Source of the DNA: Nymphaea colorata
Lineage: Eukaryota; Streptophyta; Magnoliopsida; Nymphaeales; Nymphaeaceae
NCBI RefSeq assembly: GCF_008831285.2
Contig: NC_045145.1
Span: 17,562,040 to 17,626,039, forward strand
Direction: 5' to 3'
Length of the DNA: 64,000 bases
Part shown: piece after piece, positions 43,731 through 55,174 of the stretch
Layout of the letters: every line of letters begins with the position of its first letter
How positions within the stretch are numbered: position 1 is the first letter of the stretch
The notes under the pieces: generated by a model
Told to the model about the DNA's origin: nothing
The model's input: only the letters and a program-made list of their open reading frames with translations
Databases searched by the model: none
Position numbers and translations under genes: made by a program

Positions 43731-45027
43731 AACTAATCTTGAGAGAGAGAGAGAGACAGAGGGCAGAGAGAGTGAGTGAGAGGTATATGAAAGAGTGGCG
43801 TCCCTGCGGTTTTGTTTGGTTCCATCGAAATTGGCTGAACAGAAAGCTTTTGACTAACGTACCCCTCCCTTTTCCTTTTATTACACGACCACAGTGAGTA
43901 AAGTAACCAATTCAAAGCTACTAAAGCATGGATGGGATCCAAATCCGAATGTATCATAAAGGGAAACGACCTGCTGAACTGAACTTTGCAAATGTATTTC
44001 AAAAGGGATCGGACTTGGGAGCTGCTCCTGTGACCGGGATCCGATGAAGGGCATTTTTGGTCACAAATTAATTTTATAGCAGGTAGTAAGCCGATGATCC
44101 CTCTTGGGGTCCAGGTTCCATGAGTGCGAGCCTGTTTGTTCGGGGACGTGATCATGGTGTCCAGAAAGATCTTGGATCGTTAATTGCTAGGCGCAGTCAC
44201 TCGAAAGCAATATCATTGATCTCATTTTGGCGATGCCCACAATTTTCAAGATTTGTTTGATTTGAATCAGTGACCTTCAGTATCATCAATGGTCAGGGTA
44301 GAAGATGATCTTTCGATTGCGCAAAAATGGGTCATTGAGACCGTCATTGGTTCCGCTTGTGGAAGGCTCCTATGAAATAGATGTAACGTGCCGCTATTGC
44401 ATTGTTGGCTCCAGAAATGAAACATGGGGTGAATGCGCCGGACCCAGTCCCAACACGAGAGCTATTGGATCGACCTAGCCTGACTGGGCACGGGGGCGCT
44501 CGAACCAGGACCATGGTATGGACTTTTACGTATGTCTGGTGATCCAACATTATGCCCACCGTCCATCGGATCTCGACGTACGGTTGATTTTGCATGTGAT
44601 GAGGGGGAAAGCTGCAGACGGATACGGCCCGCGCGTTCCACGTCCCTCGGTGTTGCGGATGATGTTAGAGAGAAGAGAAGGAATCGGTTCCATCCTAACT
44701 TCAGGGGACTCAGTTCGCTTTCATGAGGAATAAAGTATGATACACAAATTATTCATGGTATGGTCTTTGTAGGAATACTCTCTAATATTATAATAGTTTT
44801 TTGGTTTCAAACCATCCAACAACATCTTACTGACTCTTTATTCTTTCTTCATTCAAAAATGGTGAGGCAAAGCTAAAGCCAAAGATGCGAGTAGGGGCGG
44901 TGGTGGATAAGGTGGTCATCATCTTGATCCCCCTTCCCCTCCCCTTAGGATCAGATTACTCTCCCCCAAAAGGTGATAACGAGTGGTATGCCCACATTCT
45001 CGGGCGCCGCTCCGGTTCTATGTTGAA

Positions 45028-45300
45028 TAGATAGAGGTGTCAATGGATCGGATTTGCGACGTCAATTAAAAAATCAGATTAGATATAGATATAGGAAGTG
45101 AGGTCCAATTAAAATTTATATGATCGAAATTCGGGTTCACCATATCAATGCATTTCAAGAGTTGGTTCTTAACACATCAAAATGCAGTCTGAATTTGGTC
45201 GTATACCTAAAAGGCGATATTGAGATTTATATATGAAAATAAAAGTCCGAGTCGGATCCAATTTAGATAGTGAATCTACAAACCGGTTCCTGAATGCCAT
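45028..45300. repeat. Interspersed repeat, copy 1
   Basis: The sequence at about 45150-45220 aligns with that at about 53460-53525. Both copies have CATTTGAAGG or CATTTCAAGAG, then GGTTCTTAACA or TGATTCTTAACA, then TGCAGT and a TGAATTTGG or TGGATTTAG block. The flanks also share GATCGGAT and GATTCAGATTA-like text. It is non-coding, and boundaries are approximate. Confidence 0.5.
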
Positions 45301-45446
45301 AAACTGTTCTTCATTTCAATTCAAATCCAAAGCCTAATCCAAATCTGTGAACACGTAGTAAGCCAACCCGCCCCGCCCCGTGCATAGTCACGGGTCTGGA
45401 TTCCCTCCTCCCAACCCGAGGGTGAATCGTTTCTCGGTCCTCGGAG

Positions 45447-45545
45447 CACGTGGGACCCACAAAGCACGTCCTTCGAATCTCTTCGCGCCACGTGTTCAAA
45501 AGATTCTCCACCTTCCTTTCCCTTTGCCCTTAATCATGCCACGTG
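45447..45545. promoter_or_regulatory. Cluster of three CACGTG G-boxes
   Basis: CACGTG occurs at 45447-45452, 45489-45494 and 45540-45545, with contexts GAGCACGTGGGA, GCCACGTGTTC and GCCACGTGGCG. In plants such sites bind bZIP and bHLH factors, and the GCCACGTGGC type acts as an ABA-responsive element. No recognisable gene starts just downstream on either strand, so the target is unclear. Confidence 0.5.
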
Positions 45546-45848
45546 GCGACAGCTACTCGCTGATTCGATCCATCCAGAATTCCACTAACGAATGGCGAGG
45601 GTGAAGCGGGGCCCACGGTTTCAGAAAAGAGTAAGCAAATGCTTTAATGATATTTTGGTGCGATGTAAATGAAATGCTCATAATGTAGCTGCTAAGTTGC
45701 ATTATGAACGCCTTTTAAGCTTTCATCGAGTGGCATGGCATGTATTATTTTTTTAGTCCATCCATGGTGCTTTCTTTTTCTGCATAAGGGGGAGATCAAT
45801 AATGGATCACATTATTCTGGATCGATTTCTTTGAAAATGGCCCCCATG

Positions 45849-45955
45849 TAGGGATGTTGATCGAGTTGAGCTCGGGCTCGACTTGCTTGTTACTCGACTC
45901 GAGCTCCAGCTTGACTCGATAATCGAGTTCGAGCTCGAGCTCGACTCTTGTTAGC
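45849..45955. mobile_element. Fragment of a GAGCTCGAG-rich hAT-like element
   Basis: The fragment starts TAGGGATGTTGATCGAG, resembling the TAGGGCTGCACACGAG end of the element at 51998. It continues with GAGCTCGAG and ACTCGACTCGAG units. The opposite end is missing. Confidence 0.55.
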
Positions 45956-46447
45956 TAGTTTACATGAAGTAAGGAAAATCATACTCTCCAAGTCAAAAAA
46001 TGAGAACTGAACTTGAAGAAATAGAAACTCAAAGGTAATCGATCAGTAGGGTTTTTGAAACCCTCGGCAAGAGAGAGTGACAAAGAGAAAGAGGAGGAGG
46101 AGGAGAGAGAGAAAGATTGTGGTTTTATGAAACCCTTGGTGAGAAAGAACGACTTAGTGGTACCTCCCTTGTTGCAGTTGCAGCCCATAAGAGAGAGCGA
46201 GATAGATGAACTTCCATCATTGTGGGTTGCAGCATCAAAGAGTAGCAGGTGAGGAGGAAGAAGAAGAAGAAGAAGAAGATAGAGAGTGGGTTGTGACTTG
46301 TGGTTGCAGCCCGAGAAAAAGAGGAGGTGGGAGGAAGAAGAAGAAGAAAAGCCTCAATTCACTTGTCTTGGGGGTGTTGGCAAAACTTAAAAACATACAA
46401 CGGACGAAAGTCGATTGTCTATAGCGTATTAGTGTATGCTTTTGTTG

Positions 46448-46449
<2 letters not shown>

Positions 46450-46512
<63 letters not shown>
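46450..46512. repeat. (TA)n microsatellite, about 63 bp
   Basis: This is an uninterrupted alternating TA run and the longest in the window. Purine-rich DNA with AGA/GAG triplets lies to its left. Confidence 0.95.
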
Positions 46513-46514
<2 letters not shown>

Positions 46515-47261
46515 AAAATAGGTAGCCACGAGACCCTTACATAGCAAATTCAATAGGAATTATCAGGACTATTGATTCTAAGTGGATTATATGATGAATA
46601 TTGAATTGAATATATGAAAGCTATTCTTTCAAGATGCAAAAATACCCCACAAAGAAAGAGAGAGAGATAAAAAGAGGGAAACAAATTGGTTTCCTTACAC
46701 AAGAACACTTGCCTCCTTTGAGGAGTATTTCAATATCTAACAAAACAGTTTGCCTGCCATATTTTCAATATAATCTCGATTGTCTAATCTGCTTAGAATC
46801 AATGGTCCATATGGTTCCCATTAAATAAGATATATAAGGGTTTGGTAGCTATCCAATCTCCTATATATATTGTGTGTGTGTGTCTTTGGCTATGAGATCA
46901 AAATTCTCATGACTCATGGGTATTCACCTTTTTTATGTATAGGTTTCTTATCTGACAGTTTCTTTAGATGTAACAGATGCCTAAATTTTTGGTAGATTGC
47001 AGATATCCTAGCCTCGAGTCAACTGTATCAAATTTCAATGGGCATCTAGTTTTTATAAGTTTCATTCTAAATGAAGATTGAAGGAAGCAGTCGCTGTCAG
47101 CCACAGCTCTCGAAGCGTAGCTGCACCATTTCCGTGTAGACAAATCAACGAATAATTTTGGAGGCTCCCTTTCGACCTCTCTTTCTCCCAAAAAAAGGAA
47201 CGCCGCACTAGCGTCAAATGGCCGGTGCCTTTTACAAACTTGTCTACTTGTGCCTTCCTCC

Positions 47262-47268
47262 TATAAAA
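47262..47268 (+). promoter_or_regulatory. TATA box of membrane-protein paralogue B
   Basis: TATAAAA lies in the context CTCCTATAAAAGCC, 171 bases upstream of the ATG at 47439. A pyrimidine-rich leader follows. This is a textbook plant TATA element. Confidence 0.7.
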
Positions 47269-47438
47269 GCCTTCCTTCCTCGCTTCTGTGACATAACCAA
47301 GAACAGAGAGCAATCGACACCTTCGTGCTTCTCTTTCCTCCTCTCTGATCAGTGATCACCCCTTCTAGGCTTGGCTTTTCTTCCAGACGGATCTCCTTGC
47401 TTAGTTGAACTTCACACAGCTTGGAGTCTCGAACCAAC

Positions 47439-47855
47439 ATGGCCGCTGGCTACTACTATCACCAGCATAACAGGCAGTCTGGGTTCCTTGGTGCTCCTTA
47501 CTCGTCCACTGTAGGTCTTCCACCTCTCCCACTCCTGTTCTTCTCCTTCATACTGGTTCTATTCCTCTCTCTCTCCTGGTATATGAGCTATGAGTCCGCC
47601 TTCGAGGGGCTGATCGATCAGATCAAGATGGTGCTGATGGTCTCCCCCTTGGTGCTGCTCCTGGTGGTTCAGTGGCTCTCTGGTGCAGAGAGGAGGTGGC
47701 TGCCTTACGTGTTTCCGCTGCCGGAGAGGGACTCCATTCACCGAGCCGGCAGCTCTCCTTGGGGAGTTGCCGTGCTCTTGGTGGTGCTCATGTTCATGAT
47801 CTCTTATCAGTCGTACTTCCACGAGCGTTGGTTTCCTCTGTTGAGCAGGGCATGA
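47439..47855 (+). CDS. Small three-helix plant membrane protein (paralogue B)
   Basis: Single-exon gene for 138 residues starting MAAGYYYHQHNR. The frame extends 18 bases upstream only to a TTG, and the ATG aligns with the MAAAF start of the paralogue. Helices: about 35-57 (LPLLFFSFILVLFLSLSWYM), about 70-86 (MVLMVSPLVLLLVVQWL) and about 111-126 (GVAVLLVVLMFMI). A polar loop with ERRW...PERDSIHRAG separates helices two and three. The tail SYQSYFHERWFPLL looks cytosolic or lumenal and is absent from the paralogue at 43398-43730. No enzyme motif is visible and the function is unknown. A TATA box lies upstream and an AATAAA signal downstream, so the gene looks intact and transcribed. Confidence 0.82.
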   Translation: MAAGYYYHQHNRQSGFLGAPYSSTVGLPPLPLLFFSFILVLFLSLSWYMSYESAFEGLIDQIKMVLMVSPLVLLLVVQWLSGAERRWLPYVFPLPERDSIHRAGSSPWGVAVLLVVLMFMISYQSYFHERWFPLLSRA

Positions 47856-47951
47856 GCGGGAGTGGCTTGTTCTTGTATAGAGGAGTCTTTGATGTAAATG
47901 GATGTGATGTTGTGATTCCTCGGCTGAGTTTTATGATGCCCAGGCTTTTGT

Positions 47952-47957
47952 AATAAA
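47952..47957 (+). terminator. AATAAA polyadenylation signal of paralogue B
   Basis: AATAAA lies 97 bases after the stop codon of the membrane-protein gene, followed by a T-rich stretch. Confidence 0.6.
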
Positions 47958-50900
47958 TGATCTTCTTTTTCACTTTTTCTAGTATATATTTTTTAATCTT
48001 TTCCTGAATATTCACGTTCAATAGCATCTTGTAACAGGACTACTGACCAGATCAGGATTTACTGCCAGGCAGTCCATGACGGTGTTTCAATATTAGTATG
48101 GTCAATGGTGGGGCAAGACCTGTGATCTACTTTAATGGCCTGTTGGGTATGTTGGAGTAGGACGGTAGATGGTAAGAGAGCCTTGTGGTTAGATTCGCCT
48201 TCATTAGCACCTGCAAATTCTCTGCGGTTGGTTATTATAGCCGTTGGAGTTCTTGGATTTGATTAATCTCAATCCCAACTTGACTAACATCTTTCATGCC
48301 TTTTGAGTTTGAAGGAAGAATTTGCCGGTGCTCTTGAAGTATCTTTAGAACCGTCCTAAATATAGAACAGTTGTACTTAGTTCTAAGTAAAGCAGAATCC
48401 CTTCTTTCTGGAGTTCGACATGGAAAGAGTAGTTGTGTACTTATGTCCTTCTTGCCTCAGGTTTTATGCTGTGACTGCATGTATTATTGCTACTGTCCAT
48501 CTATCTCCACTATACTAACCCCTTGTGCTCTGCTTAATCGTGCATTTTCTTGAACTCAATCAGCCAAGCTAGTAAGCTTTATTAACAGTTAGATTCAAAG
48601 AAAATGTATCGTTTTACTAACAAATTTAACTTTTAGTGCAACAAGTGTTCGATCATTTTGCATGTCCATTTCTCTAAAAGCCTCTGGTATTGCAGGACAA
48701 TAGATCTGTCCCCTGCTCTGATCAGTTAAACATTTAGTAAAAGCACCAGTTGGCCTCTTCCTCTCCGGCACATGAGAACCCATCCATGTTTCGTCGTGGG
48801 TGGCCCGATTTTATATTGAAAAGTGAGAGCAATTACGGCCAAAATAGCCAATCCAACGCAACTCCCTGGTTTTAAGCAGCTTTTCCGGCTTCCCCGGGCC
48901 TCGAGAGTGTCGGAAATTTACAATCAAGTGAGAAGGTGTGCCTGTGACTACCGAATCCCCTGTTTTCAGCATTTTCGAGAACAAAATTTCCATTCCTTGC
49001 AACTAAAGCTGTCTCGGCCTTTATTTCATGAGTCAAGAAAAAGGACTCTCTCTCTCTCTCTCTCTCTCTCTTCTGTGTATGACCTTGAGGGGGCATTTGA
49101 TGCGGAGGCCACTTTTGTGGAACATAGAATCACACCGTTCCTTATGAGATACAGTGGTCCTCCATTAATTAGTGTATGACAACGAGAAGTTTACTGAGAG
49201 GCGCTTGTTTCAGCAGGCGAGAAAGGCGCTTCACTTTCCTATGAACGACGTGAGCCCTCACATAAATCGTCCAAAGTTTGGGGGTCCAAGACCAAGAGAT
49301 TGATATTATACCATGATTTGGATCTTGATTGATCTTTCGTTAGAAGAGTGCTACTCAGATTACATTAAAATTGTGTTTTTCCATGCATTCTCCACTTCAA
49401 AAAATGAAAATAAAAAATGGTCTTCACGAATCCGTATCAATTCAGTTCTGTTCTTCAAATAAACATTTATAAGTTAGAAAAAACCGCAAAAATAGTATTG
49501 ATATTCAACATATCGATCGTTTATCGATTAAACTTGTCTTTGTAATACTGTGAGATTCTTTTGCCGATCAATGGGGAGGATTCGAACGGAAAGCGACCGG
49601 CGGGATATTCCGGGACGAGGTAGGCCACCATGAGTTTGAATAGCAATAAGGGTAATGGTACGGGTCTACTTTCGGCTAACTATCAGCTGACAGGTTGACA
49701 GTCTTTTGGACCGACTGCAGAGAAATTAAAATGGGTTTCTTTTTCAAACTGAAGAAGCAATTAGTTTGTGATGAGTTGGGAGTGAGTCATGGCACCCCTT
49801 TTCCACGTCAATTTGCTTGCTGCTGTCAGATTTGGAGTGAGTCGATCGGAAGTCGGCAGTCATCTATATACTTAGAACGCCAGTTTACAGCTTTAAGTGT
49901 TTAATCCTGAAAGGAAGGAAAAGAAAAGAAAGAAGGGAGAGTTGATTAAGATTGGGCATCAAGCTAGCTAGGTACGTAGGTACTGGCTTTGAAAAGGCTG
50001 GGCCCGGCCCACAAGGTTTCAGACATTTTCTGTTAATTCTATTAGCTCCTTATGAATACAATTGAGTAGCGAAGGATGATTATAATGGTCACACCTTAAA
50101 CAGTAGCTTTCAATATCATCAATGAAAATGAAATTCATCCATCAAACCTTGATCTTTTCTTTCGAAAAGCACTCGCAAAGCGTATGGCTGATTAAGACTA
50201 TCTTTCATTTAGGGGTGGCCGTGGCGGTAGCTTCTACCATAAGCAAAGCTTTGTAGAAGCTTCTAGAGGCACGATGGTAGGAAGGCCGGCCACTACATAA
50301 AGCATAAACAAACACTTGTCTTGGGAGCAAGCAGCTACCTTGATCCGCCTTCGGCTTCGATTCGTTATGCTCAGCAGCTCCATCTGAACCAAGCAAACTA
50401 AGATTTTGAAGAGGTGAGTCTCCCCTCCCTCTAAAGGTCTTAGGCAGGTCGTAGACTGCTTTCAAGTGTTAGTGTGGTTGTTTTGAGGGGCATAACGTAA
50501 CTGGTTGGCTTGAGACAATACGTCCTCAAATTGATTTATGTAAGCGGTACTGCTTTGAACTACGAATAGTGATATGCACGACACTTAAATTGAAAAATAT
50601 ATGGTTGGATTAATAATATCCCCAAAGGAAGAAGAAGACTAGCTTCACCTCTCACTCATGCCAGGTATTAGTGTAGTCCGGTTAAATTCTTTGCTTTCTT
50701 GTGATTGTGGTTTGTCCCCTTCTCCTTTCGTAAGCTAACCAACCTAATTCTCAAGATCCTATACTCTCTCTCTCTTTCTCTGCTTTCAAACTTTCGAGCT
50801 GGAAAAGGTTTTCTGACGGAGGTAGATGACACTTCACATCATGGCTACGAGAAGCTATCAAAAATAAGAATAAAGAAGTTGGTTTGTAGGATCTGAGTTT

Positions 50901-51074
50901 CAGAGCACATGTAGATCAATAAAAAGCTGATACTCTACATGCTAAATTTTTTTTGCAGAACAAATGAGATTTCATCCAAACTCAATTGCTTCCAACTTAA
51001 CTAAATATCCATTGACCCAAATTTAATCTAATTTGGAAGAGGAGCAAGCGATGAGTAAAAAACTCATCTGCTGG
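47958..51074. other. Intergenic region
   Basis: No gene is recognised. A CT repeat of about 24 bases lies at 49047-49070. A fold-back at 50215-50293 has an inner stem AGCTTCTAC/GTAGAAGCT (50229-50237 with 50253-50261) and outer GTGGCC/GGCCAC. The rest is AT-rich. Confidence 0.45.
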
Positions 51075-51241
51075 CAATGACTGAGCCAGAAATCTTGGGC
51101 TAAAACGATTTTAGATTCTAACACTCATACATATAAAGGTGCAAAATTTTGAGAGATATATATTGTAAAATCATGAAAAATTTGTCTGCTGACATGGACA
51201 AATGCTTATGCCAGCCTACGTGTAACTCCGCTCCGCTACTG
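51075..51241. mobile_element. Short degenerate relative of the 760-bp hAT-like element
   Basis: The left end CAATGACTGAGCCAGAAA and the inverted right end CAGTAGCGGAGCGGAG resemble the CAGTGGCGGAGCCAG terminus of the element at 30963. The flanks TCTGCTGG (51067-51074) and TCCGTTGG (51242-51249) match at 6 of 8 positions, as expected for an old target duplication. It is 167 bp long and non-coding. Confidence 0.55.
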
Positions 51242-51997
51242 TCCGTTGGGTTTCTAGTTGGTGGTTGGTCCTAGGTGAAAATGATCAGGTGCTCTATCTA
51301 TTTGTATACCTTGAGCCTAAATGCAAAAATTAAAACTTTTAGTGATTCCCTGCTAAACTAACCCCATAGGGAAAGGCTTGCTTGTTTTTGTAAAATAAAA
51401 CTGAAAAAGGGCACGTGATACTATTGTTCTTCTTAAAAGAAAGATTTTCTAATTGATATTGTGAGTAAGGAAACCATATATATATGATCCTACGTGCGTT
51501 TATCACCAAGAAAACGCCCAATATACTCTGTAATGTGATTCAAGTCTTAGCCAATCCTTTTTGTGGTTCAGTAATGTTGAATCTAATTTCAATCGCCATT
51601 TGTTAAGGAACCTTTTGTTTTCTTCTTTGGACGACAAATTAACTTGGGTTAGGCAGACCCTCACCTGTTCATTCCAAGAAATTGGTATATGCACATCACG
51701 AAAAAGTACCTCAAAAAAAGATAATAGTACATGACCTAATTAAATACAACCAAAAGAAACATTATATATTGCATGGAAGGTCCCAATCAAGGGGTCGATC
51801 ACATGGGACGCTTTGCACACAAAAAGAAAAACAAAAAGACAGTTTTTGTACTTTTAATATGAAGCATATTAGTGCCTAATAAAAAAATTTTTAGCTAACG
51901 GGCTGTGGCTCCACCCTGAATTATGCATATGTCGGTGTTCGAGCAACCTTTTAATGGATGAAGTTTCTGTTTTTTTGTTCTCTCAATCACTTGGGAT

Positions 51998-52413
51998 TAG
52001 GGCTGCACACGAGTCGAGCCAGCTCGGGCTCGACTCGAACTCGCCCGGTTAAACTCGGCTCGAGCTCGACTCGTTTATAAACGAGTCGAGTTCGAGCTTA
52101 CAATGAAACTCGAATGAGTAAACGAGTCGAGTTCGAGTTTTAAGAACTCGACTCGTTTATACTCGACTCGACTCGTTTATACTCGACGAGTAAACAAATT
52201 TCATCCCACGTCATGAAATTTACTAGATGTTTTAAAAAGAAGGATCATATTTTATTTAGACGAGCTAATTGAGTTAATCGAGTCGAGCTCGAGCTCGAGC
52301 TTGTGTTAGGTAGCTCGACTCGAGTTCGAGTCGAGTTCGAGCTCGAGCTCGTTGAGTCGAGTCGAGCTCGAGCTGGGCAAGCTCGAGCTCGACTCGGCTC
52401 GTGTGCAGCCCTA
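51998..52413. mobile_element. 416-bp non-autonomous hAT-like element built of GAGCTCGAG units
   Basis: An exact 8-bp duplication, CTTGGGAT, lies at 51990-51997 and 52414-52421. The two termini are perfect inverted repeats of TAGGGCTGCACACGAG. Most of the interior is permuted GAGCTCGAG, GAGTCGAG and TTTATAAACGAGTC units in both orientations, so the element can fold on itself along much of its length. About 75 bases near the centre (52197-52270) are AT-rich. There is no coding capacity. Confidence 0.88.
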
Positions 52414-53066
52414 CTTGGGATGGAGACTAGTAGGCAGTCAGTTTTTAATTCAAATATCCGCGGCATCAAACACCTGCATTGCAAAAAAGGAGTTAAATAT
52501 TGTGACAAGCTTTGTACCTTACACAAGAAGTTAGGTGGAAAACTTGGGCTATTTACTCGGAATGGATGAGGTTCTTTCCATTCTAAAACAAGTCTATTAT
52601 TATGGAGTCAGATGAGCTAATCTGCAGCTCACAATATTGTTGCTCAAAACATTCCTTTTCATCTTTCAAAGAACTCCTTCCGCTTATCAACCAAACCATA
52701 AGGTAGAGCCAGTATCATCTCTTACTTGGTATCCCACTTCTCCCCAGCCTCTGTCTGAGAGAGTTTGTCTTGATGCAATCTTACGATAGAGGAGTCCATT
52801 GTGACCCTGCTCACTATTTAATTAGTCGCAGACGGGGTTGATTTTGGTCTTGTGGAGTTCTTACAAAACCTCGACAATATATTGAAGAGATAAAACACAT
52901 CAACTGTAGCTTGCCAATATTCCAAGCCCGTGTTGTCATTAAATAAGACCTAATCTCTAGCTTTCCACACTGATCAGCTGCAAAACGACTTGAAATGAGA
53001 GAATCCAGGCTTGTTGAATGAGCAGTTTTATACTTTTTTGGCCGTATTATTTAGTTAAAAAATATG

Positions 53067-53097
<31 letters not shown>

Positions 53098-53267
53098 ATT
53101 CGATCTGCTTATTAATCTATAGCTAGCTAGGCAGGTAAACAGTGCACTAGCCAGGATCAGTGTTGGGGTTCACCAAATTTGGCTTGCACCGTTTTGGGCT
53201 TGTGGACTCGCACTCTGGTTGAACTTAACTAAAACTGAACCAAGCCTGAGTCTAAATAGCAAGACTA

Positions 53268-53640
53268 GGGATGTGAACTGAACCGCTTAAAAAAAAATCA
53301 CACATGTGAAAGAAATAACATCGAAATGATCATACTTTATTTGAATTTAATCAAGAAATGACATCCGATCATTTGCAGGTTCAGTTTTAAATCAATATCC
53401 AATCTGATTTAGATTTGAATCTGGATTCAATTTCAAATAAATATTCTATATCCTATAACCACGCATTTGAAGGTTGATTCTTAACATATCATAGTGCAGT
53501 TTGGATTTAGTTGTGTATTTAAAAGTTTGGATCGGATTGAGATGTGAAAAAAAAATGGTCAGATGCAGATTGGATCTGGATGGTGAACTAAAAAATCAGA
53601 TTAAGATATGATGTAGGCTTTTCTTTATTTGTATTCGGAC
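53268..53640. repeat. Interspersed repeat, copy 2
   Basis: This copy pairs with the repeat at 45028-45300 through a shared block at about 53460-53525. It begins near an AGGGATGTGAACTGAACC motif. It is AT-rich and non-coding, and boundaries are approximate. Confidence 0.5.
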
Positions 53641-53939
53641 GCAAATAGGCAAATATGGTGATTAAGATAAAATAAAAGGGTGCATCTGATTGGAATATGA
53701 CCAATAGACATACATGGGCCTGCATTTGGCTGCAGGACACAAAAGCAGGGAAATACCAACAGTAAATCAGGTGTCGGGCGAGTTTTCTCTAGTGGTTACC
53801 ACTCTAATGTTTCGTCGTCGGGTCAGAAAAATTTGAACGCAGGCAACCTATAATCTGTGTACCCACTTAACCTCGTTAGGTTTCACTTTTGCAATTAGGA
53901 AGAATGTTAAACTAATTACTACAATCACCATTCAATTTT

Positions 53940-53942
<3 letters not shown>

Positions 53943-53981
<39 letters not shown>

Positions 53982-54245
53982 TAAGTGAATGGTGACTCTA
54001 AAAAGAGAAACATGACTTTGGTGATCTAGAGTCACCCAACTATTTAACTAAGATCATCCATCTAAAGTAAATAAATCATTAAAAAAAAGATGTAAACTAA
54101 TGTTAAATGATGAAAATGTCCATCACATTTTTCTTCTTATTTTTCTCTTAAACATCAATCATATTGGATTGAACAGTGTAGATTAGATAGCGGGGCGATT
54201 CTAAAAAACTAGAGTCACTATTCATTTTTCCTATATATATATATA
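53943..54245. mobile_element. MITE-like element flanked on both sides by TA repeats
   Basis: The left arm after (TA)n reads GTGAATGGTGACTCTAAAAAG. The inverted right arm reads ATGAATAGTGACTCTAGTTTTTTAG before another TA run at 54231-54245. The interior has CATCCATCTAAAG and TTCTTCTTATTTTTCTC blocks shared with the next two elements. It is non-coding. Confidence 0.6.
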
Positions 54246-54642
54246 TGAGTGAACGTTGATTCTGATTATCTAAAGTCACCCAACCATCTAACCAAAGCCG
54301 TCCATCTAAAACGGATAGATAAAGGGCAGAACCATGATTTTTTTCAGGGGGCGAGCTAAACGATCTAATAAATTTATCCGGATAGGACCAAACTAAATCA
54401 GAATACAAAAAATACATTAGACAATTAAAGATTTTCAAAATTTTTAATGTAATTTTTTTTAGTTAGTTAGGGTGGGGCCACGACTTAGGCGGGCCCCCTT
54501 CCCTCTCTCTTTGAGATAAATGGTTGAGAGAAAAATAAAGAAAAAAATATATAAATTAATGTACATCATCTTTTTTCTTCTTATTTTTCTTCATATTAAA
54601 TTGGATGGTGCAGAGTGACTCAAAAAAGCTGAAATCACCATT

Positions 54643-54698
<56 letters not shown>
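54246..54698. mobile_element. Second copy of the TA-flanked MITE, interrupted by an insertion
   Basis: The left part (GAGTGAACGTTGATTCT, then CCGTCCATCTAAAAC) and the right part (TTCTTCTTATTTTTCTT, then GAGTGACTCAAAAAAGC) match the preceding element. The right end runs into a TA microsatellite of about 53 bases at 54646-54698. Bases 54325-54513 are absent from the first copy and are flanked by AGATAAA on both sides. Confidence 0.55.
54325..54513. mobile_element. Insertion nested in the second MITE
   Basis: AGATAAA(G/T) flanks it at 54317-54324 and 54514-54521, consistent with an 8-bp target duplication with one mismatch. The left end (GGCAGAACCATG..., then CAGGGGGCGAG) resembles the start of the 760-bp element at 30963 (GGCGGAGCCAG, then GGAGGGGGCAC). 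It is probably a truncated or diverged relative. Confidence 0.45.
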
Positions 54699-54699
<1 letters not shown>

Positions 54700-54706
<7 letters not shown>

Positions 54707-54880
54707 CTAACTATCTAGTCTGATCATTTGTGACGAATGATTGAGAAAAAAATAAGAAGAAAAAAAATATGAACTAACATAAGATCAAATGATCAAAATA
54801 TCATTTTTTTTATTTTATTGTTTTTTTCTCAATCATTTATCACGATTCATGAATGAACTAAAGTACATTTATATACGTGT
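54700..54880. mobile_element. Third TA/GT-bounded MITE-like element
   Basis: The inverted arms GTGACGAATGATTGAGAAAA (left) and GTGATAAATGATTGAGAAAA (right, inverted) surround an AT-rich core. TA repeats abut the left side and a TATACGTGTGTGTGTG run the right side. The GATTGA...AAAAA block also occurs at 26268-26290. Confidence 0.55.
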
Positions 54881-55174
54881 GTGTGTGTCGTTAGAGGTAT
54901 AAAAAACGGTGAATGAAATTATGAGCTGAAATCTTGGACGCTTTACAGCTGGCGAAAGGCAAACAGCTGGCAAAAGGTAAAGAGCTCCATGTATCAATTT
55001 CCAGCAGCTTCATGGAAGGGATGTGAAGAAAGCTGAACTGGAAAGCAAAGGACCAGGAAAGGCGGAAGTACTGGAAGTTTTGATTCTTATAACAAAGGTA
55101 GTCCTTTATTTCATTTGGAGAGGAAATCAGATGATGGGAGAGAGAGAGTAGGTTACAACAAGTGGATGACGAAT

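Larger units (their letters stand above)
43731..47261. other. Region between the divergent paralogues
   Basis: A (GA)n tract lies at 43741-43755 in paralogue A's leader. Further right lie a repeat at 45020-45310, a G-box cluster at 45447-45545, a hAT-like fragment at 45849-45955, purine-rich repeats at 46060-46350 and a long TA microsatellite. No gene is recognised. A 22-codon ATG frame (MPRGDSYSLIRS...) overlaps the last G-box. Confidence 0.5.
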
